A DNA stretch of 64,000 nucleotides from JAXGMQ01 sp040768585 (GTDB lineage: Bacteria; Caldisericota; Caldisericia; JAAYUI01), in NCBI GenBank assembly GCA_040768585.1, contig JAXGMQ010000001.1, positions 868,001 to 932,000 of the forward strand, read 5' to 3'. Under the pieces are notes generated by a model. The model made no database searches. It was not told the origin of the DNA and saw only the letters and a list, made by a program, of their open reading frames with translations. Shown here in pieces: positions 52,256 to 61,367 of this stretch (positions within the stretch are counted from its first letter, which is position 1; each line of letters opens with the position of its first letter). Position numbers and translations under genes: made by a program.

Positions 52256-53623
52256 ATGAGAATTGGCATCATCGGAGCAGGATCGGCAGGATACGTGGCT
52301 GCAATAAGAGCGGCCGACCTTGGCGCAGAGGTTTCCATCTTCGAGAAGGAAAAGATCGGTGGCACCTGCCTAAATGTTGGTTGCATTCCAACCAAGGCTT
52401 TGATTGCTGGGCTTCACGCTCTCAAGGTTGCCAAGAACTCAAGCGTGCTTGGTGTTGACGGAATGTCTGCGACACTCGACTATGACATCCTTCATGACCA
52501 TAAGAACAAAGTGGTTGAGACCAATGTCAAAGGAATCCAATATCTCCTAAACAAACGCAAGGTCAAAACATTTGACGGCAATGCCACCATCCCTGAGCCA
52601 GGTATCATCGACTCTCAGGGAGACAGGTTTGAGTTTGACAAAATCATCATCGCAACAGGCTCTATCCCTGCAAAGATTCCAGGGATAGAGTACGACGGCA
52701 AGTTTGTCATGAACTCCGACCACGCTCTCTCACTCCGCGAGATTCCATCCACCATGCTCATTGTTGGTGGTGGTGTGATTGGGCTTGAGTTTGCTGGCAT
52801 CTTCTCAGCTCTCGGAACAAAGGTGACAATTGTTGAGATGATGGACAGACTCCTCCCTCAGGACGACGACCTCTGCTCAAAGGCAGCAATGAAATTCGCT
52901 ACAAAATCTGGCATCGATGTCCTGCTTGGCGCAAAAATCACAAAGCTCTTCCGCGACGGTGGCGAGGTTGAGACAAGGATAACAAAAAGGGATGGCGAGG
53001 AGATTGTGACAAGATTCCACAAGGCTCTTGTGGCAGTTGGCAGAGCACCAAACCTCGACACAACCTCGCTTACAAGGCTTGGTATAAACTACGACAGGGG
53101 TGGAATAAAGGTCGATTCCTTCATGCAAACATCCACCCCAAATGTCTATGCAATTGGTGACTGCACAGGCGGGTATATGCTAGCCCACGTTGCCTATGCC
53201 CAGGCGAAGGTTGCAGCAGCGCATGCTGTCGCTGGCAAGTCTCACCCGATGAGATACGACAACATTCCACGCGTAACGTTTGTTGACCCGGAGATTGCAG
53301 CCTGTGGATACACATCCGGACAGCTTGAGGAGCGGGATATCCACGTCTCATGGCACAAGTTCTCATACATGGCATCAGGCAGAGCCAAGGCTCAGGGAAT
53401 CAAGGACGGCAGCTTCCACATCGCAGTTGATGACGACAGAAGAATCAGGTCTGCTGTCATCACAGGCGAGGGCGCTGGCGAGATGATTAGTTTCTTCTCA
53501 CAGGCAATTGCGATGGAGACAACGATTGAGCGGCTCGAGCAGGTGATCATCCCCCACCCGACACTCTCTGAGATGGCAGCAGAGGTGATTGAGTGCGCCG
53601 GGGGGATGCCAGTGCATATGTAG
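52256..53623 (+). CDS. lpdA: Dihydrolipoamide dehydrogenase
   Basis: 455 residues; AAGGAG 8 nt upstream. Flavoprotein of the pyridine nucleotide-disulfide oxidoreductase family that re-oxidises the lipoyl arm of 2-oxo acid dehydrogenases or the glycine cleavage system with NAD. FAD loop IGIIGAGSAGYVAAIRAADLG, redox pair GGTCLNVGCIPTKAL, NAD loop LIVGGGVIGLEFAGIFSALG, ATG box VYAIGDCTGGYMLAHVAYAQ, and C-terminal dimer motif HPTLSEMAAEV with the catalytic His and Glu are all present. No lipoylated partner (E2 or GcvH) gene is in the window. GCIPTKA rather than GCIPSK is a common variant. Confidence 0.93.
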   Translation: MRIGIIGAGSAGYVAAIRAADLGAEVSIFEKEKIGGTCLNVGCIPTKALIAGLHALKVAKNSSVLGVDGMSATLDYDILHDHKNKVVETNVKGIQYLLNKRKVKTFDGNATIPEPGIIDSQGDRFEFDKIIIATGSIPAKIPGIEYDGKFVMNSDHALSLREIPSTMLIVGGGVIGLEFAGIFSALGTKVTIVEMMDRLLPQDDDLCSKAAMKFATKSGIDVLLGAKITKLFRDGGEVETRITKRDGEEIVTRFHKALVAVGRAPNLDTTSLTRLGINYDRGGIKVDSFMQTSTPNVYAIGDCTGGYMLAHVAYAQAKVAAAHAVAGKSHPMRYDNIPRVTFVDPEIAACGYTSGQLEERDIHVSWHKFSYMASGRAKAQGIKDGSFHIAVDDDRRIRSAVITGEGAGEMISFFSQAIAMETTIERLEQVIIPHPTLSEMAAEVIECAGGMPVHM

Positions 53624-53640
53624 TAACAAAAATAGTCTCA

Positions 53641-53685
53641 TTCTCCCCTCTCCCTTACAGCAAGGGAGAGGGGCAGGGGTGAGGG
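53641..53685. repeat. Complete copy of the dispersed palindromic repeat
   Basis: TTCTCCCCTCTCCCTT, a 6-nt centre, then AAGGGAGAGGGGCAGGGG and TGAGGG. It is nearly the same as 25956-26000 and sits between two convergent genes, where it could also act as a two-way terminator. Confidence 0.75.
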
Positions 53686-53738
53686 TTTTAAGAATAAGTA
53701 ACTATAGTTATATTAAACGAGAACCGCATGTTTATCTT

Positions 53739-55544
53739 TTAGTTCGAAATCTTGGAGTATAACCACTCCACCATCAACTCATACATCTCAACCGTCTCCT
53801 GTTTGTCCACAAAAATCCTATGGCCGATGTCATACCACTTAATGTCGATGTCTTTCCCAAGCTCCTTTGCCTGGTTTACAAACGCTTCAACCTGACGTTT
53901 TGGGGTGCGGATGTCGTTCTCACCTGAGATGATAAGCACAGGAGATTTGAGGTTTTCCACATACGTAAGAGGGGAACTTTGCTTGTAGCTATCTGGATTT
54001 TCATCCGGCGTTCCTTTGTGCAGTTGGCACAAATATTTTCCTATTCCTGGACTCCCATCCTCATAACTCATCTTCCAGTCTGCAACTGGTTTTGCGGCAA
54101 TGCCTGCGCAAAATAGGTCTGGCTTTTTTGTAAGCGAGAGCAACGTCAGATATCCACCGTATGACCCACCGTGAACCACCACCTTGTCAGGCATCGCAAT
54201 ACCATTTTCAACCAAGTATTCATAAGCTTTTTCCATATCCTCAAGCTCAAGCTTGCCAAGCTGACCATCGATACTGCTTTTGAATTCATTGCCAAAAAGC
54301 ATCGAACCATGATAGTTGATTGAGAAATACGCAAATCCATGATCAGTCCAAACATCAGATTGGAACCGTTCAAGCTGAGTTGCCATTGGTCCACCATGAA
54401 CATGAAGAATTGTCGGGCACGGCAGTTTTCCTTCTGGCAAAGACAACCACGCCTGAATCTTATCTCCCCTTGCCCCGACAAACTCAACACTCTTCCACTT
54501 CAAGGAGGGCGGAGCATCGAACAAATCAAGGATTGTTCGTTTGTAGTTGCCAGTCTCAAGGTCAAGCGCAATGTATCTGTTCGGTCGTGTTGAATCCTCT
54601 TGCAACACCCATATCTCATCGCCCACAATTTCGGCAAACGTGAGAACTCCAGACGGGATGTCGAGTTTGACAAGTTCCCCTGATTCTAAATTGTAGCGAT
54701 ATAGATTGTAGGTCACCCCAACAAAGTTGCTGACAAGCGCTATGTCCTTATCTACGTTATAGTCCTCAAAGAACACATCACCTTCGATATCAGAGAACAA
54801 GAACTCCCTTTTATCGTTTCTGTAGTCCCAGACAAATGGTTTGTAATAACCCCCTCTTTCATCACTGTTGCCCAGAATCTTCCCAGCTTGTTTCGAGAAT
54901 CTTGCGCCAAGCAGATTTTTATCCTCGCTCACAACAAGCTTTGCCAAAACCTCACAAGTGTTCATGTCAATGACGGTGAGTACGTTTCTACCCGATGTGT
55001 CACGCTCTTGCCCGTGAAACGCTGCTATTGTCTCTGTCGGGTCAGTGGCAGGGGTTTGCAGGTAGGTTGTGGCAGAGAATAGAGTTTTGCGCCCTTTCAC
55101 ACTCCCATCGTCACCCAGGTAGATTGCAAAAGCCTCATATTTGCCGGTCAAATATGCTACAGACATTGTAATTATTTTGCCTGTTTGGCTGAATCGCACC
55201 ATCTGGCAGTAGTACTCAGGCAAATCGGGTGTCAAATCCACCATCTTCCCGGATTCAATCTCCAGAAGCTGAAAATGACCTCGCTCATTCCCTTTTGTTT
55301 CACCCAAAAAAACTGCATACTTTCCGCAGGGCGAGACTCCAAAATAACTTGCATCACCCTCATACTTGAGCCTATCAAGCCCTCCCGTTTCTGTGTTTAG
55401 AACATAACCTCCTCTTTTTCCATCGACATTTGCTGTCAGGACAGCGCGAGACGGATTGTTACACGCGGCAAAAGGGATTTCGATCTTTGCTGCATTCAAT
55501 CGTCTCTTCCAACTTGCATCATCATTTAAAATTGGTTTTCTCAT
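53739..55544 (-). CDS. S9 family serine peptidase (acylaminoacyl-peptidase/prolyl oligopeptidase type)
   Basis: 601 residues. The N-terminal about 330 residues form a seven-bladed propeller-like part (GGYVLNTETGGLDRL, FGVSPCGKYAVFLGETKG, YRYNLESGELVKLDI, etc.). The C-terminal alpha/beta-hydrolase has PTILHVHGGP for the oxyanion hole, nucleophile loop VVHGGSYGGYLTLL (GxSxGG), LIISGENDIRTP with the Asp, and YDIGHRIF with the His. There is no signal peptide, so it probably acts on short peptides in the cytoplasm. No ribosome binding site precedes the ATG. A TTGTAA-17-GATAAT pair lies about 25 nt before it, and the ATG is at the centre of a 16-bp palindrome. Confidence 0.9.
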   Translation of the reverse strand: MRKPILNDDASWKRRLNAAKIEIPFAACNNPSRAVLTANVDGKRGGYVLNTETGGLDRLKYEGDASYFGVSPCGKYAVFLGETKGNERGHFQLLEIESGKMVDLTPDLPEYYCQMVRFSQTGKIITMSVAYLTGKYEAFAIYLGDDGSVKGRKTLFSATTYLQTPATDPTETIAAFHGQERDTSGRNVLTVIDMNTCEVLAKLVVSEDKNLLGARFSKQAGKILGNSDERGGYYKPFVWDYRNDKREFLFSDIEGDVFFEDYNVDKDIALVSNFVGVTYNLYRYNLESGELVKLDIPSGVLTFAEIVGDEIWVLQEDSTRPNRYIALDLETGNYKRTILDLFDAPPSLKWKSVEFVGARGDKIQAWLSLPEGKLPCPTILHVHGGPMATQLERFQSDVWTDHGFAYFSINYHGSMLFGNEFKSSIDGQLGKLELEDMEKAYEYLVENGIAMPDKVVVHGGSYGGYLTLLSLTKKPDLFCAGIAAKPVADWKMSYEDGSPGIGKYLCQLHKGTPDENPDSYKQSSPLTYVENLKSPVLIISGENDIRTPKRQVEAFVNQAKELGKDIDIKWYDIGHRIFVDKQETVEMYELMVEWLYSKISN

Positions 55545-55551
55545 GAGAAAA
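55536..55551. promoter_or_regulatory. 16-bp perfect palindrome over the S9 peptidase start codon
   Basis: TTTTCTCATGAGAAAA reads the same on both strands and is centred on the start region of the peptidase gene (minus strand). It could be an operator that blocks transcription or start-codon access, or a chance result of the codons for Met-Arg-Lys. Confidence 0.35.
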
Positions 55552-55636
55552 GTCTTACATAAAATCTAGATTATCAAACCAATAATCCGGCCTTACAAGA
55601 ATTTCATTTTCCCATATAATGTATGTGGGGAGAAAT

Positions 55637-55664
55637 TTCAAAGAGGATGTTTTTTTGATACAAT
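55637..55664 (+). promoter_or_regulatory. Promoter candidate of the esterase-GH114 gene
   Basis: TTCAAA (55637-55642), a 16-bp spacer and TACAAT (55659-55664), followed within 15 nt by GGAGG (55674-55678). The start codon is at 55691. Confidence 0.45.
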
Positions 55665-55690
55665 GAGGCTTATTGGAGGCAGAAGAAAAA

Positions 55691-58600
55691 ATGAAGAGAT
55701 TCATTATTATGGCGATATTTCTTGTGATTCTGACATCACTTGTTACGCCTGCTGTAATCTATTCCCAAGGCATCAAACCTCAATACAATTTTGACGGAAA
55801 CTCAATTGAAAGGCACGAACTGAGTCATGACGGACAAACCCGCACCTACTGGGCATATGTTCCCTCATCATACACAAGTGGCATCAAAACCCCGCTTGTT
55901 CTTGTGCTTCATGGCGGGGGAGGCAATGCCAAATTAGCAGCCTACATGACAGGTTTTGCCAACCTAGCCGAAGAGGAAGGTTTCATCTGTGTTTTCCCAA
56001 ATGGAACTGGAATGTTTAAGGATAAACTTCTGACGTGGAATGCTGATTCCTGTTGTGGATATGCTGCTGAAAACGACATAGATGATGTCGGTTTTATTGA
56101 TACAGTGCTCGATGAATTATGCGAAGGCTACTCAATCGACGAAACCCGCATATACGCAACTGGAATGAGCAACGGAGCGATGATGAGCTACAGACTCGGT
56201 TGCGAACTTTCACACAGATTCGCTGCGATTGCGCCCGTCGCTGGAGCTCTCAACTGTGAATGCGCTCCATCTGCACCGCTATCTGTTGTAAAACTCCACG
56301 GAACTGATGATGAATATGTCAGATATGAAGGTGGAGTGCCAATTGTTCAGACGGACAAGGTACCAAGGGTTGACAGATCTGTCGCCTACTCAGTCGATTT
56401 CTGGACAAGGAACAACGGATGTATGGCAACTCCCACAGAAAGAATCGATGAGGATTCGTACAAGATAGAGACGTACAGCGGAGGGAGACTCGGTACGGAG
56501 GTCAAGTTCTACACCCTTAGGGGGTTTGGTCACGCTTGGCCAGGCGGAAACAAGGGCCGAGAAGACGCTGATGACCCAACTTGCGAAGTTGACGCAACGA
56601 GCGTCATCTGGGAGTTTTTCAAGGCACACCCAAAGCAGGAAAACAGACTAAAGGGAGTGAAGACCTGGGCATATCAGATTGATAACCTTGATGACAAGAG
56701 CGTCAATGCACTCTCCGAGAGTAGCTATGACATGTTGGTGGTCGACAGAGTTGGGAGCATGAAAGAAGAAGAGAGCCGAGACGATAAAGCATTTGTAGAT
56801 AAACTTAGAGAAAGTGATGAGAAGATAGTTCTTTGCTATCTCGATGTTGGTCAAGCAGAAAGTTACAGAACGTACTGGCAGGACGGTTGGGGAATTGGCA
56901 ACCCAGAATGGATTTTGGGAGCAGACCCTGATGGATGGGACGACAACTACACAGTCAAGTTCTGGGACAGAGAATGGATTGATATTATGAAGGCTCAGCT
57001 TGATGCAATTGTTGATGCTGGGTTTGACGGGGCATATTTTGACTGGCTTGAAGTCTATGATGCAAAGAGTGTCAAAAATACTGCAACCGCCGAAGAAATT
57101 GACGCAGAACAGGCATTGATCGATTTTGTGAGGGAACTCACCAGCTATGCAAGAGCAAAGAATCCAGACTTTCTCCTGGTTGCCCAAAACGCATCCGAGA
57201 TGGGCAAACAAAGGGATTATCTGAATCTATTTGATGCAATAGCCCAAGAGGCTATTTGGTTTGATGGTTCGGGTGATCCAGACACATCAGACACCGCCGC
57301 TGACATACCAGTTAACCCAGAAACAACGGATGAGCTTATCGCAAGCCTCAGGATGTGGTCTGATGCTGGTTTGCCTGTGTTCAACTGTGAATATGCGGTG
57401 GAAATGTCTGATAAGGCATATGCCTATGGCAGACAGAACGATTTCATAACCTATTGCACAACCTGCCCACTCGACAGGCTCAGCGACACTCCACCAGATT
57501 TTTTCCCACCTGATAATGACACTGAAAATCCTGACAACAAAACGGACTATGTCGAATATAAGGATATCCCATACCTAGTCGAGTCAGGAATCACCAATGA
57601 AAAACAGCAGTCTCTGGATGTCTACGCGCCAGAGGATGCATCAGATGCCCATGTGATGGTCTATGTCCATGGAGGGGGTTGGTCAGCTGGTGACAAGAGC
57701 GTGGTACACGACAAAGCAACCTACTTCACAAGCAAGGGCTACATCTTCATAAGCGTCAACTACAGGCTCATACCTGACGGTTTTCACCCCAACAACGCAA
57801 CGGATGTTGCTGCTGCTCTCTCGTGGGTCTATGACAACATCAGCGAGTATGGTGGTGACCCCAACTGGATTAATCTCATGGGTCACTCAGCCGGTGCTCA
57901 TCTTGTCTCGCTAGTTGCAACAGATGAGAATCTGCTTGCAAAATTTGGCAAGAAGCTATGGATTATAAGAAGTGTTACTGAGCTTGACACAAACGCTCTG
58001 AATGTGCCACGGATGATGGAAGCAATCGATAGCTCAATATACAAGGATGCGTTTGGTGATGACCCAGATATCTGGAAAGATGCTTCACCCTATCATCACA
58101 TCGAACCTGACAAGGGAATCCCACCATTTCTGCTCATCCATGCAAACGAGCGAGAAGCAAAGGAGCAATCGGCAATCGAGTTCGGAAAACAGCTCTATCT
58201 GTCAAACATCTACTCCCTAAGGGTGGCGGCTCCCGACAGAACCCACGGCACCCTCAACCAGTTCATCGGCAAGGAGGGGGATCAGTACACAGAGGTTATC
58301 TTCAACTTCATCGAATCCCTCTACCAGGAGCGAATCCTGGAATTCTCAATAGACGCAACCGAACCAAAGGGACTTCTGACTGTTGATGGTGAAAAAGCAT
58401 GGGTGAAACTCAACTGTGTGCCAGAGATTCAAGAGGGTAGAACATGTGTTGGCATTAGAGACATATCAGATGTGGTGTTTGATGGTGACATAACATGGGA
58501 TGGTGAAACAAAAGTTATCACTATTATCTCAAGCATCCCGGATGGAGAAACAGGTGTGCTGGAGTTAATGGTAGGCGAGATAATGTGCAAATTCACAAAA

Positions 58601-58828
58601 GCTAGACCCAACGGTGAATACGAGACCGTTGAGCGTAAACTCCTCTATGCCCCCTACATCGGTTCAAGGGAGAAAAAATCAAAGGAGTATAACTACAACA
58701 GGACGTTGGCAGCACTTCGAGATTGTGTGGAGATTTTCGGGGGATATGTCTACTATAATTCACAAACTCGATACGTCACCTTCAAGTTTGACAAGTATTT
58801 AAGCAAACAACCAGTTTGGAAGGAGTGA
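55691..58828 (+). CDS. Secreted esterase-GH114-esterase fusion with stalk-like C-terminus
   Basis: 1045 residues from ATG 55691 (GGAGG 12 nt upstream). The signal peptide (KRFIIMAIFLVILTSLVTPA) leads four parts. (1) PHB-depolymerase/feruloyl-esterase-like domain, about 40-315: LVLVLHGGGGN, GMSNGAMMSY (Ser160), HGTDDEYV (Asp206), GFGHAWPGG (His281). (2) GH114-like domain, about 320-620: KTWAYQIDN, VLCYLDVGQAES, GFDGAYFDWLEVYD (Asp446, Asp451). (3) Esterase of the HGGGW family, about 630-880: VYVHGGGWSAG (His660), LMGHSAGAHL (Ser733), His852; the acid residue is not clear (NEREAKEQS). (4) Stalk-like domain to the end. GH114 enzymes cut alpha-1,4-galactosamine-containing polysaccharide; the esterases may remove acyl groups from it. 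Confidence 0.85.
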   Translation: MKRFIIMAIFLVILTSLVTPAVIYSQGIKPQYNFDGNSIERHELSHDGQTRTYWAYVPSSYTSGIKTPLVLVLHGGGGNAKLAAYMTGFANLAEEEGFICVFPNGTGMFKDKLLTWNADSCCGYAAENDIDDVGFIDTVLDELCEGYSIDETRIYATGMSNGAMMSYRLGCELSHRFAAIAPVAGALNCECAPSAPLSVVKLHGTDDEYVRYEGGVPIVQTDKVPRVDRSVAYSVDFWTRNNGCMATPTERIDEDSYKIETYSGGRLGTEVKFYTLRGFGHAWPGGNKGREDADDPTCEVDATSVIWEFFKAHPKQENRLKGVKTWAYQIDNLDDKSVNALSESSYDMLVVDRVGSMKEEESRDDKAFVDKLRESDEKIVLCYLDVGQAESYRTYWQDGWGIGNPEWILGADPDGWDDNYTVKFWDREWIDIMKAQLDAIVDAGFDGAYFDWLEVYDAKSVKNTATAEEIDAEQALIDFVRELTSYARAKNPDFLLVAQNASEMGKQRDYLNLFDAIAQEAIWFDGSGDPDTSDTAADIPVNPETTDELIASLRMWSDAGLPVFNCEYAVEMSDKAYAYGRQNDFITYCTTCPLDRLSDTPPDFFPPDNDTENPDNKTDYVEYKDIPYLVESGITNEKQQSLDVYAPEDASDAHVMVYVHGGGWSAGDKSVVHDKATYFTSKGYIFISVNYRLIPDGFHPNNATDVAAALSWVYDNISEYGGDPNWINLMGHSAGAHLVSLVATDENLLAKFGKKLWIIRSVTELDTNALNVPRMMEAIDSSIYKDAFGDDPDIWKDASPYHHIEPDKGIPPFLLIHANEREAKEQSAIEFGKQLYLSNIYSLRVAAPDRTHGTLNQFIGKEGDQYTEVIFNFIESLYQERILEFSIDATEPKGLLTVDGEKAWVKLNCVPEIQEGRTCVGIRDISDVVFDGDITWDGETKVITIISSIPDGETGVLELMVGEIMCKFTKARPNGEYETVERKLLYAPYIGSREKKSKEYNYNRTLAALRDCVEIFGGYVYYNSQTRYVTFKFDKYLSKQPVWKE

Positions 58829-58837
58829 TTGCCTGGC

Positions 58838-58866
58838 TTGACAAAACGCAGTCTTGATGTTTCTAT
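58838..58866 (+). promoter_or_regulatory. Possible promoter of the PQQ-propeller gene
   Basis: A perfect -35 box TTGACA (58838-58843), a 17-bp spacer and a weak -10 TTCTAT (58861-58866), 6 nt from the ATG at 58873. No ribosome binding site is seen, so a leaderless transcript is possible. Confidence 0.35.
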
Positions 58867-58872
58867 TTGACT

Positions 58873-61341
58873 ATGAGGGAACTAATTTCGTTTGCTCTTG
58901 CTGGGATGCTTGCCCTGTCTGCCGCTCTGCCAACCAATTGGGGTGTGGAGGGTGGTGACAACAACCGTTCTGGTCATATTGGCGATGTATTCAAACCCCC
59001 CCTGATGATTGCCACAAGCTCAAGTGGCGCAAAACTTATAAAAAAGCTTGGCAAAGACGAGGAAGACACCGTCTATGCTCCTCCTGTAATCACTGATGGG
59101 AAGATATTCGTTGGTTCACTCAATGGCAGACTGCACTGTATCGATATCGACACCTTTGAGGAGGATTGGCATATCGACAGAGACAACATCACCAAAAGGA
59201 GAGAGGTCTACCGCTCTGCTGCGTGCGTTGATGGTGATAGCGTGTATATCGGAGATATGCTCGGTTTCATGACATGCTACAGCGTCTCAGGGCAAAAAGT
59301 GCTCTGGCAGAAGAAGTTTCCCCAGTGGATTCTCTCGTCTCCGATTGTTGATGAGGGACTCCTCATCTTTGGCACAGACGACGAATATGTGAGAGCCCTC
59401 AACAAAGAGACAGGCAACGAGGTCTGGAAAAGCGAACAACTGGCAGGGCCAGCCAACAACGGAATTGTGCAGAATGGCGATCTTTTCTATATTGGGTGCT
59501 GGGGCACAAAGAAGGGGCAAGTGGGCAATCTGGAGTGTATCAGCAAAAAGACTGGTAAGAAGGCATGGACAAACCCCACCAACACGGGCGGTGCCATCTC
59601 CTCAACTCCCACCTGCTCAAATGAATTTGTTTTCGTCGCATCCACATATCTGGAGAACGGAATAACAAAAGGCAAATTGACCTGTGTTAGCGCAAGTGGG
59701 GAAGACAACGGATATAAATATTGGCAATCGGAAGACTCTCAGCTTATCAATGCGATAAGGTCATCGCCAGTCATAAGTCCCGATGGAACCAAGGCCATCA
59801 TTGGGTGTCGAGACAAATCCATCTATTGTTATGAGGCTTCGACTGGGAACCTTTTGTGGCAAACAAAAGGATTCTCACACATAAATAGCTCAGGAATTGT
59901 GTCAGACAATTACTGCTATATCGGCAGTCAGGATGGTTATCTCAATGTGCTGGACATTAACGCAGAGGGTGACCAAAGCGGCACTGTCATGGTAGATTCA
60001 AAGGACTTTCCCCAGAGAATCCCAATCAAAACAACACAAACTACAGGAATCGGTTCGGTCGGCACCCCCGCATACTATGATGGTCATCTTGTTATCATTA
60101 ACACGCAAGGTGAGATGGTGAGGATTGACCCAGCCCCTTTTGGGTGCCTCGAAGTCGGAAAGAACAAGCTCAGGGCGCAATCTGATTCACAAGTGCTCAA
60201 TCTTGATATTGCACTCAGAAACAGCAGAACCTCCGAAGAAGTCCAACCAGAGGAACCCTTTTCTGGAAAAATCATTGTTGAGTGTTCAAGAATCGTGGAT
60301 GCACAAGAGAACACTCTCAACTCAAGTGCTGATGAACCCAAGCCAATAACGCTTTTCTCGAAAAGCTTCAAACTTTCCCCATGGGACAGCGACCTGAGAA
60401 TCTCCAGAATTGAGCTGGACTCACAGCTGGCATCGGGCAACTACAAGCTAACAATCAAGATTATTGACCACAACGCAGAATGGATAAAACTCACCGATTC
60501 CGGTGGGAAGACCGAAACCATCAAAAACCTGCAACAAGGTGATGGTGAGTCAGTTGAGATGGGTCAGGTTAATGTGACCTATGAAATTTTGCTCACTGTG
60601 GACAAACCGCTTCCAATCATGAGTATTGCCAACAACCAAATCACAATTGAAGAGAAAATCTATGATGATGAGATTGGAGACCAATCAAAGACGAGTGGTA
60701 GTATTTTGATACAAAACGTCGGTGAGGGTGTGCTGAGCGTTGAAATGGAGTGTGATAGCAACTTACTCCTTGATTCAACAAACCTTGAGATTGAGCCAAA
60801 GGGCGAGAACAGTGTATCCTTCTGGCTTGACCCAAACGCAAGTCTTGCACCCGGCACACACAAATTTGAGATAACAGTGACCGATACGGTAAATGACATA
60901 TCTGAGACAGTTGAGGTTTTTTACGAGGTGCTACGCTCAGAAAATACTGTTGTCGTATGGATTGGCAGCAAGAATGCAAAGGTCAATAATGAGTTGACTC
61001 AGCTTGACGCTCCGCCCTACATCAAAAGCGGCACGACTATGGTGCCACTCAGGCTCGTGTCAGAGGGGCTTGGATTTGGGCTTGAGTGGGTTCCTGAGCT
61101 AAAAACAATCATCATCGACCTCGGAGGGAACAGATTCTTGAGGCTTGTCATAGACTATCCGACGGCGATCATCGAAGAGCCTGATGGAACCTTGACCCAA
61201 CAGGAGCTGATTGTCGCTCCTGAGATTTCTGGCGGAAGAACATTTGTGCCACTGAGGTTTATTGGCGAGATTGTGGGAGCCGAGGTCGAGTGGAAAGCAG
61301 AAACAAAACAGGTCACACTCACCCGCTCCCTGAAGGAATAG
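58873..61341 (+). CDS. Secreted PQQ-like beta-propeller protein with two stalk domains
   Basis: About 822 residues from ATG 58873 (a TTG at 58867 is also possible). A short hydrophobic N-terminus (ISFALAGMLALSAAL) is probably a signal peptide. Residues about 25-430 have PQQ-type propeller blades: GKIFVGSLNGRLHCIDIDTFEEDW, DSVYIGDMLGFMTCYSVSGQKVLWQ, LLIFGTDDEYVRALNKETGNEVWK and KAIIGCRDKSIYCYEASTGNLLW. Two Ig-like regions follow (about 440-690). The end has two stalk domains (IKSGTTMVPLRLVSEGLGFGLEW and ISGGRTFVPLRFIGEIVGAEVEW). There are no PQQ-dehydrogenase catalytic residues, so it is more like a BamB-type binding protein. It follows the esterase-GH114 gene closely. Confidence 0.85.
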   Translation: MRELISFALAGMLALSAALPTNWGVEGGDNNRSGHIGDVFKPPLMIATSSSGAKLIKKLGKDEEDTVYAPPVITDGKIFVGSLNGRLHCIDIDTFEEDWHIDRDNITKRREVYRSAACVDGDSVYIGDMLGFMTCYSVSGQKVLWQKKFPQWILSSPIVDEGLLIFGTDDEYVRALNKETGNEVWKSEQLAGPANNGIVQNGDLFYIGCWGTKKGQVGNLECISKKTGKKAWTNPTNTGGAISSTPTCSNEFVFVASTYLENGITKGKLTCVSASGEDNGYKYWQSEDSQLINAIRSSPVISPDGTKAIIGCRDKSIYCYEASTGNLLWQTKGFSHINSSGIVSDNYCYIGSQDGYLNVLDINAEGDQSGTVMVDSKDFPQRIPIKTTQTTGIGSVGTPAYYDGHLVIINTQGEMVRIDPAPFGCLEVGKNKLRAQSDSQVLNLDIALRNSRTSEEVQPEEPFSGKIIVECSRIVDAQENTLNSSADEPKPITLFSKSFKLSPWDSDLRISRIELDSQLASGNYKLTIKIIDHNAEWIKLTDSGGKTETIKNLQQGDGESVEMGQVNVTYEILLTVDKPLPIMSIANNQITIEEKIYDDEIGDQSKTSGSILIQNVGEGVLSVEMECDSNLLLDSTNLEIEPKGENSVSFWLDPNASLAPGTHKFEITVTDTVNDISETVEVFYEVLRSENTVVVWIGSKNAKVNNELTQLDAPPYIKSGTTMVPLRLVSEGLGFGLEWVPELKTIIIDLGGNRFLRLVIDYPTAIIEEPDGTLTQQELIVAPEISGGRTFVPLRFIGEIVGAEVEWKAETKQVTLTRSLKE

Positions 61342-61367
61342 AAACAGTTTGTTGAAGAAAGTGTCAC

